Source of the DNA: Hellea sp.
GTDB lineage: Bacteria; Pseudomonadota; Alphaproteobacteria; Caulobacterales; Maricaulaceae
Assembly: GCA_014238285.1 (NCBI GenBank)
Contig: JABABK010000003.1
Location: 62,001-126,000 of the forward strand
Length of the DNA stretch: 64,000 nucleotides
Direction of reading: 5' to 3'
Position 1 is the stretch's first letter. Each line of letters starts with the position of its first letter. The notes under the pieces are model-generated. The model was not told where the DNA came from. It did no database searches and saw only the letters and a program-made list of their open reading frames with translations. A program made the translations under genes and the position numbers. Below are positions 61,224-64,000 of this stretch, one piece after another.

Positions 61224-62054
61224 ATGGATAGAAAAAGACTTATCTTGCTAGTAGTGATGATTCCTCTGGCTGCTTTCATATTTTTGTGGTTACGGAAAAT
61301 GGGGACGCCAAAAGTCCAGCCAGTACAAGCGCCTGTTGCGCAGCCTGTGGTTCAACAAGTTTTGAAAACAAAGGTTTTGATTGCCGCAACGGATATCCCA
61401 TTTGGCACTCGAATTAACGATACTTATCTGGGATGGCATGATTGGCCGGATGATATTGTCTCGCCGGACTTTATTACTCAGGTAGATAATAACGCCCAAA
61501 TCATGCAAGACTTTGTTGGTGGTGTTGCTAGATCAGAGATTTATAGCGGCGAACCTATCACAAAGCGAAAAATTGTCATGCCTGGCGAAAAAAGCGTCAT
61601 GTCGGCTTTATTGAGGGCGGGTATGAGAGCTGTGACGACACGTATTTCAGTCGATACAGCGGCGGGTGGTTTTATTCAGCCTGGTGATAATGTGGACATT
61701 ATTTTGACAAGCTCATCTGCTGGTTTTCAAACGGGCAGCGGAAAACAATATATTGCCAAAACCATTTTTGAAAATGTGCGTGTTTTGGCAATCGACCAAA
61801 CTTTTTCTACAACGACAGAATCTGGCGCGTCAGTTATCGGTTCAACGGCGACTTTTGAAATGACCCAAGATGATTCTGAGTTATTACAGCAATCCGTTGC
61901 TTTGGGAGATATTAGCTTAACTTTGCGTCCATTAGGACGAAGCAACAGAGCAGGCCAAAGTCATGCAAAAGTTAAGAAAAATACGGGTGAAGTTACCTCT
62001 TTAACTATTTACCGAAATGGTCAACCGACACAAGTCGCGATCCGGGGACAATAA
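61224..62054 (+). CDS. cpaB: Flp pilus assembly protein CpaB
   Basis: 276 residues: an N-terminal membrane helix (about 5-23), a Pro/Val/Gln-rich linker, a SAF domain (VLIAATDIPFGTRINDTYL) and the RcpC/CpaB domain (RISVDTAAGGFIQPGDNVDIILT, ENVRVLAID). CpaB is a periplasmic part of the pilus export channel. AGAGGAAGAG ribosome site. Followed immediately by cpaC. Confidence 0.93.
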   Translation: MDRKRLILLVVMIPLAAFIFLWLRKMGTPKVQPVQAPVAQPVVQQVLKTKVLIAATDIPFGTRINDTYLGWHDWPDDIVSPDFITQVDNNAQIMQDFVGGVARSEIYSGEPITKRKIVMPGEKSVMSALLRAGMRAVTTRISVDTAAGGFIQPGDNVDIILTSSSAGFQTGSGKQYIAKTIFENVRVLAIDQTFSTTTESGASVIGSTATFEMTQDDSELLQQSVALGDISLTLRPLGRSNRAGQSHAKVKKNTGEVTSLTIYRNGQPTQVAIRGQ

Positions 62055-62055
62055 G

Positions 62056-63528
62056 ATGCCAAAACGTTCCATTCTCAAATTCAGTTTAAAATCTAGCTTA
62101 CTATTGTCATGTTTGACCATGCTCAGCGTCAGCTCATATGCGGGTGACAGATCATATTCTTATATTCAATCTCAAGCGAGTAGCGAGATGGTTAGTGTCC
62201 AGTCTCCAGGTGAGAGCGTTACGAGTAAATCTATCGTTTTGCCTTATAGCAAATCGACAGTTGTTGAGCTTCCTGTGCCCATGATGGATGTAATTGTATC
62301 AAATCCGGATATTGTAGAGGCTATGGTCCACACAGCTCATCGTACGGTTCTCATTGGTAAAAAAACTGGTCAGACAAATGTTTATTTTTACGGTAATGAT
62401 GGGCAAGAGGTTCTGTCATTGGAGATTCGCGTCGAGCGAGATATTTCTGGGCTTAAATCTTTGATTTCGCAGCATACTTCTGGGTCAAACGTAGAAGTCC
62501 AAGCGGTTAATAATAATCTGTTGTTGACAGGTAACGTCGCCAATGCCGCCGCAGCTGATAGAGTTGCCGCAATTGCCACAATGTGGTTAGATGAAAAAAC
62601 GGATGGCGGCGTCGACGGCGAGGTTGTAAATTTGATGTCTGTTGACGGCAAGGACCAGGTCTTGCTGAAAGTCCGGATGGTTGAGATGCAGCGAAGCGTC
62701 TCCAAACAAATTGGTATAAGTCTCAACGCGATTGGTAATCTTGGAGATTCTAGCGTGTCGTTGTTAAGTTCTAACGCTTTAACAACAGGGGCTGGTCTGT
62801 CGGGAGCCTTTGATTGGAATTTGGGCGGTGCTCTTGATCGACTAACGGGTGCGTTTGATGCTTTGGAGCGCGTCGGACTTATACGAACTCTCGCGGAGCC
62901 AACGCTTGCGGCGATTTCGGGCGAAACGGCAAATTTCCTAGTTGGTGGTGAATTTCCGCTTCTAACAAATGTATTTATTGATGAAAATGGTCGAACTCAA
63001 AGAGAGTTTGAGTTTAAGCCATATGGTGTAGCTCTTGGTTTTACGCCAGTTGTTTTAAGTGAAGGCCGAATTTCACTCAATATTTCCACTGAGGTTTCGG
63101 AGCCTACGACTGAAGGTTCTTTCGAAACGGGTGGGATCTCATCTGATATTCTTGGGCTGCGCATTCGCCGCGCTAACACGGTTGTTGAATTGCCTGCGGG
63201 CGGTAGTCTTGTCATTGCAGGACTTATCAGAGAAGAAGCTCGGCAAACTGTAGATGGTACCCCAGGATTGAAGGATATTCCAGGAATCGGAGCGGCTTTT
63301 AGAAGCCGAGATGATCTGACAACACAAACAGAACTTGTCATAATTGTTACGCCTTACCTAGTGGACCCAACACATCCTGATAAACTACAGACACCTCTTG
63401 ATAGTTTTGTACCTTCTAATGATAAGGATGCATTGTTGTTGGGACGCTTAAATAAGGTCTATGGAGACAAGGTAAAAAATATTGATAATCAGGCGCTTAA
63501 TGGGCCATTTGGACACGTGGTTGACTAA
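62056..63528 (+). CDS. cpaC: Outer-membrane secretin CpaC
   Basis: 490 residues from the ATG at 62056, one base after the cpaB stop. Signal peptide (ending SYAGD), pilus N-terminal domain (VELPVPMMDVIVSNPDIVEAM, GKKTGQTNVYFY), a BON-like segment (ISGLKSLISQ, LLLTGNVANAAAADR), then the secretin domain (IRTLAEPTLAAISGETANFLVGG, ELPAGGSLVIAGLI, ELVIIVTPYLVDP). It forms the outer-membrane pore of the Flp pilus. Confidence 0.95.
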   Translation: MPKRSILKFSLKSSLLLSCLTMLSVSSYAGDRSYSYIQSQASSEMVSVQSPGESVTSKSIVLPYSKSTVVELPVPMMDVIVSNPDIVEAMVHTAHRTVLIGKKTGQTNVYFYGNDGQEVLSLEIRVERDISGLKSLISQHTSGSNVEVQAVNNNLLLTGNVANAAAADRVAAIATMWLDEKTDGGVDGEVVNLMSVDGKDQVLLKVRMVEMQRSVSKQIGISLNAIGNLGDSSVSLLSSNALTTGAGLSGAFDWNLGGALDRLTGAFDALERVGLIRTLAEPTLAAISGETANFLVGGEFPLLTNVFIDENGRTQREFEFKPYGVALGFTPVVLSEGRISLNISTEVSEPTTEGSFETGGISSDILGLRIRRANTVVELPAGGSLVIAGLIREEARQTVDGTPGLKDIPGIGAAFRSRDDLTTQTELVIIVTPYLVDPTHPDKLQTPLDSFVPSNDKDALLLGRLNKVYGDKVKNIDNQALNGPFGHVVD

Positions 63529-63546
63529 ATCATGATGAGGTATGTA

Positions 63547-64000
63547 ATGGCAAAAAATTTAAATAAATTCAAAATATTTTTTGGGTGTAGTGTCGTGGCT
63601 CTTAGTTTTGCTGCTTGTGCAACACCAGAAAAAAGCGGGCCTCCTCTATTTTTGAAAAACCCTATTCAAGTGACCGAATCAATTGAGCGTTTGGAACTAT
63701 ATTCACGCCCAGACGGAATGTCTCTATCTGCGCGAGATCAAGATGCCGTTGGAGAGTTCTTAAGCGAATATGCCAGATTTGGTGATGGGCCTCTATATAT
63801 GAATATGCCAAACCGAATGAACCCAGGCGTTTCCCAAACACAAAACCTTGTCCAAGGTATGATGGGGCAGATCGGATTAGGAGGTGCGCCTATGCAACAA
63901 GGTCAATACCAAGTTGCGCATAATATGCCTGCGCCAGTAATTCTTTCATATCGCCGACTAAAATCAGTACCGCGTGATTGCAGCATTACAGAAAGTATAT
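63547..64000 (+). CDS. cpaD: CpaD lipoprotein (3' end outside window)
   Basis: The frame is open from the ATG at 63547 (GAGG seven bases upstream; in-frame ATGs at 63532 and 63535 are less likely) to the end of the window. Lipoprotein signal with lipobox SFAACA, then ~125 residues including a Met/Gln/Gly-rich segment (NLVQGMMGQIGLGG). Position right after cpaC and the lipobox support CpaD, the lipoprotein that helps the CpaC secretin into the outer membrane. The body of the family domain is outside the window. Confidence 0.8.
   Translation, partial: MAKNLNKFKIFFGCSVVALSFAACATPEKSGPPLFLKNPIQVTESIERLELYSRPDGMSLSARDQDAVGEFLSEYARFGDGPLYMNMPNRMNPGVSQTQNLVQGMMGQIGLGGAPMQQGQYQVAHNMPAPVILSYRRLKSVPRDCSITESI

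Noticed and set aside
1..64000. tRNA, rRNA, CRISPR arrays, insertion sequences, prophage genes, replication or transfer origins
   Set aside because: None could be supported: no transposase, integrase or Cas motif, no regularly spaced repeats, and no cloverleaf-like sequence was noticed in the intergenic regions.

Overview
The window looks like the chromosome of an alphaproteobacterium of the Caulobacterales/Hyphomonadales/Maricaulales type. Evidence: a ChpT-type histidine phosphotransferase (specific to the CtrA cell-cycle relay), a Coq4 ubiquinone protein, a cpa/tad Flp-pilus locus of the Caulobacter kind, and several TTAA-N7-TTAAC (CtrA-type) boxes. Base composition is moderate by eye, as in marine Hellea/Litorimonas-like relatives; that genus-level guess is inference. 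No rRNA, tRNA, CRISPR array, prophage or insertion sequence was seen. Gene density is high, with many ATGA/TAATG overlaps.

Layout. 1-1.8 kb: 3' end of an FG-GAP/ASPIC protein translationally coupled to two small membrane proteins. 1.8-5.8 kb (minus): a dienelactone hydrolase, an esterase lipoprotein, a DUF4282 membrane protein with a histone-H1-like tail, and an M23 endopeptidase. 6.0-9.8 kb: ydbH-ynbE-ydbL, an envelope-spanning lipid-transport type system. 9.9-12.9 kb: chpT followed by a kinase-like degenerate protein, a CheY-like receiver and a CheR-like methyltransferase. 12.9-20.2 kb: DegP/Q protease, Coq4, HIT protein, QueG, HupE-like protein with anchor partner, GST, and a frameshifted cation-diffusion facilitator. 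20.3-28.4 kb: M1 aminopeptidase lipoprotein, a divergent PiT-like transporter behind a three-unit Pho box, a DUF2306 protein, two unknown genes and a classical PiT permease. 28.6-30.4 kb: Rieske oxygenase and divergent TetR regulator with twin palindromic operators. 30.5-37.3 kb: a gltD-GFA-GFA-gltB operon. 37.7-49 kb: UppP, serine hydrolase, a LuxR/hydrolase fusion with a sugar-type symporter, secreted unknown protein, DUF1993, an exported methyltransferase lipoprotein, an SPFH-RHH-CPBP-DUF4177 run and a glycosyltransferase.

49.2-57.3 kb: the class Ia ribonucleotide reductase genes nrdA and nrdB are separated by about 5 kb holding a histidine kinase, a membrane-anchored wHTH/TPR-like protein, a truncated duplicate of that gene, and a predicted outer-membrane protein. 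Both nrd genes have paired NrdR-like boxes and nearby CtrA-like boxes. 57.4-64 kb: a tyrosine-phosphatase-like protein and the left part of a Flp/Tad pilus locus: TadE/TadG-type pseudopilins and a secretin-N-domain protein on the minus strand, then the Flp pilin (too short for ordinary ORF cut-offs), its terminator, cpaA, cpaB, cpaC and the start of cpaD, which runs off the window.

The strongest leads are: the SPFH/ribbon-helix-helix operon with two TGATATCA palindromes set 11 bp apart over its promoter; the combined NrdR plus CtrA control of a split nrd locus; the two GFA genes inserted in the glutamate synthase operon; the ChpT-linked chemotaxis-like module with degraded catalytic motifs; and a LuxR regulator fused to an apparently nucleophile-less hydrolase. 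All functional assignments are from reading sequence motifs; no database search was run.
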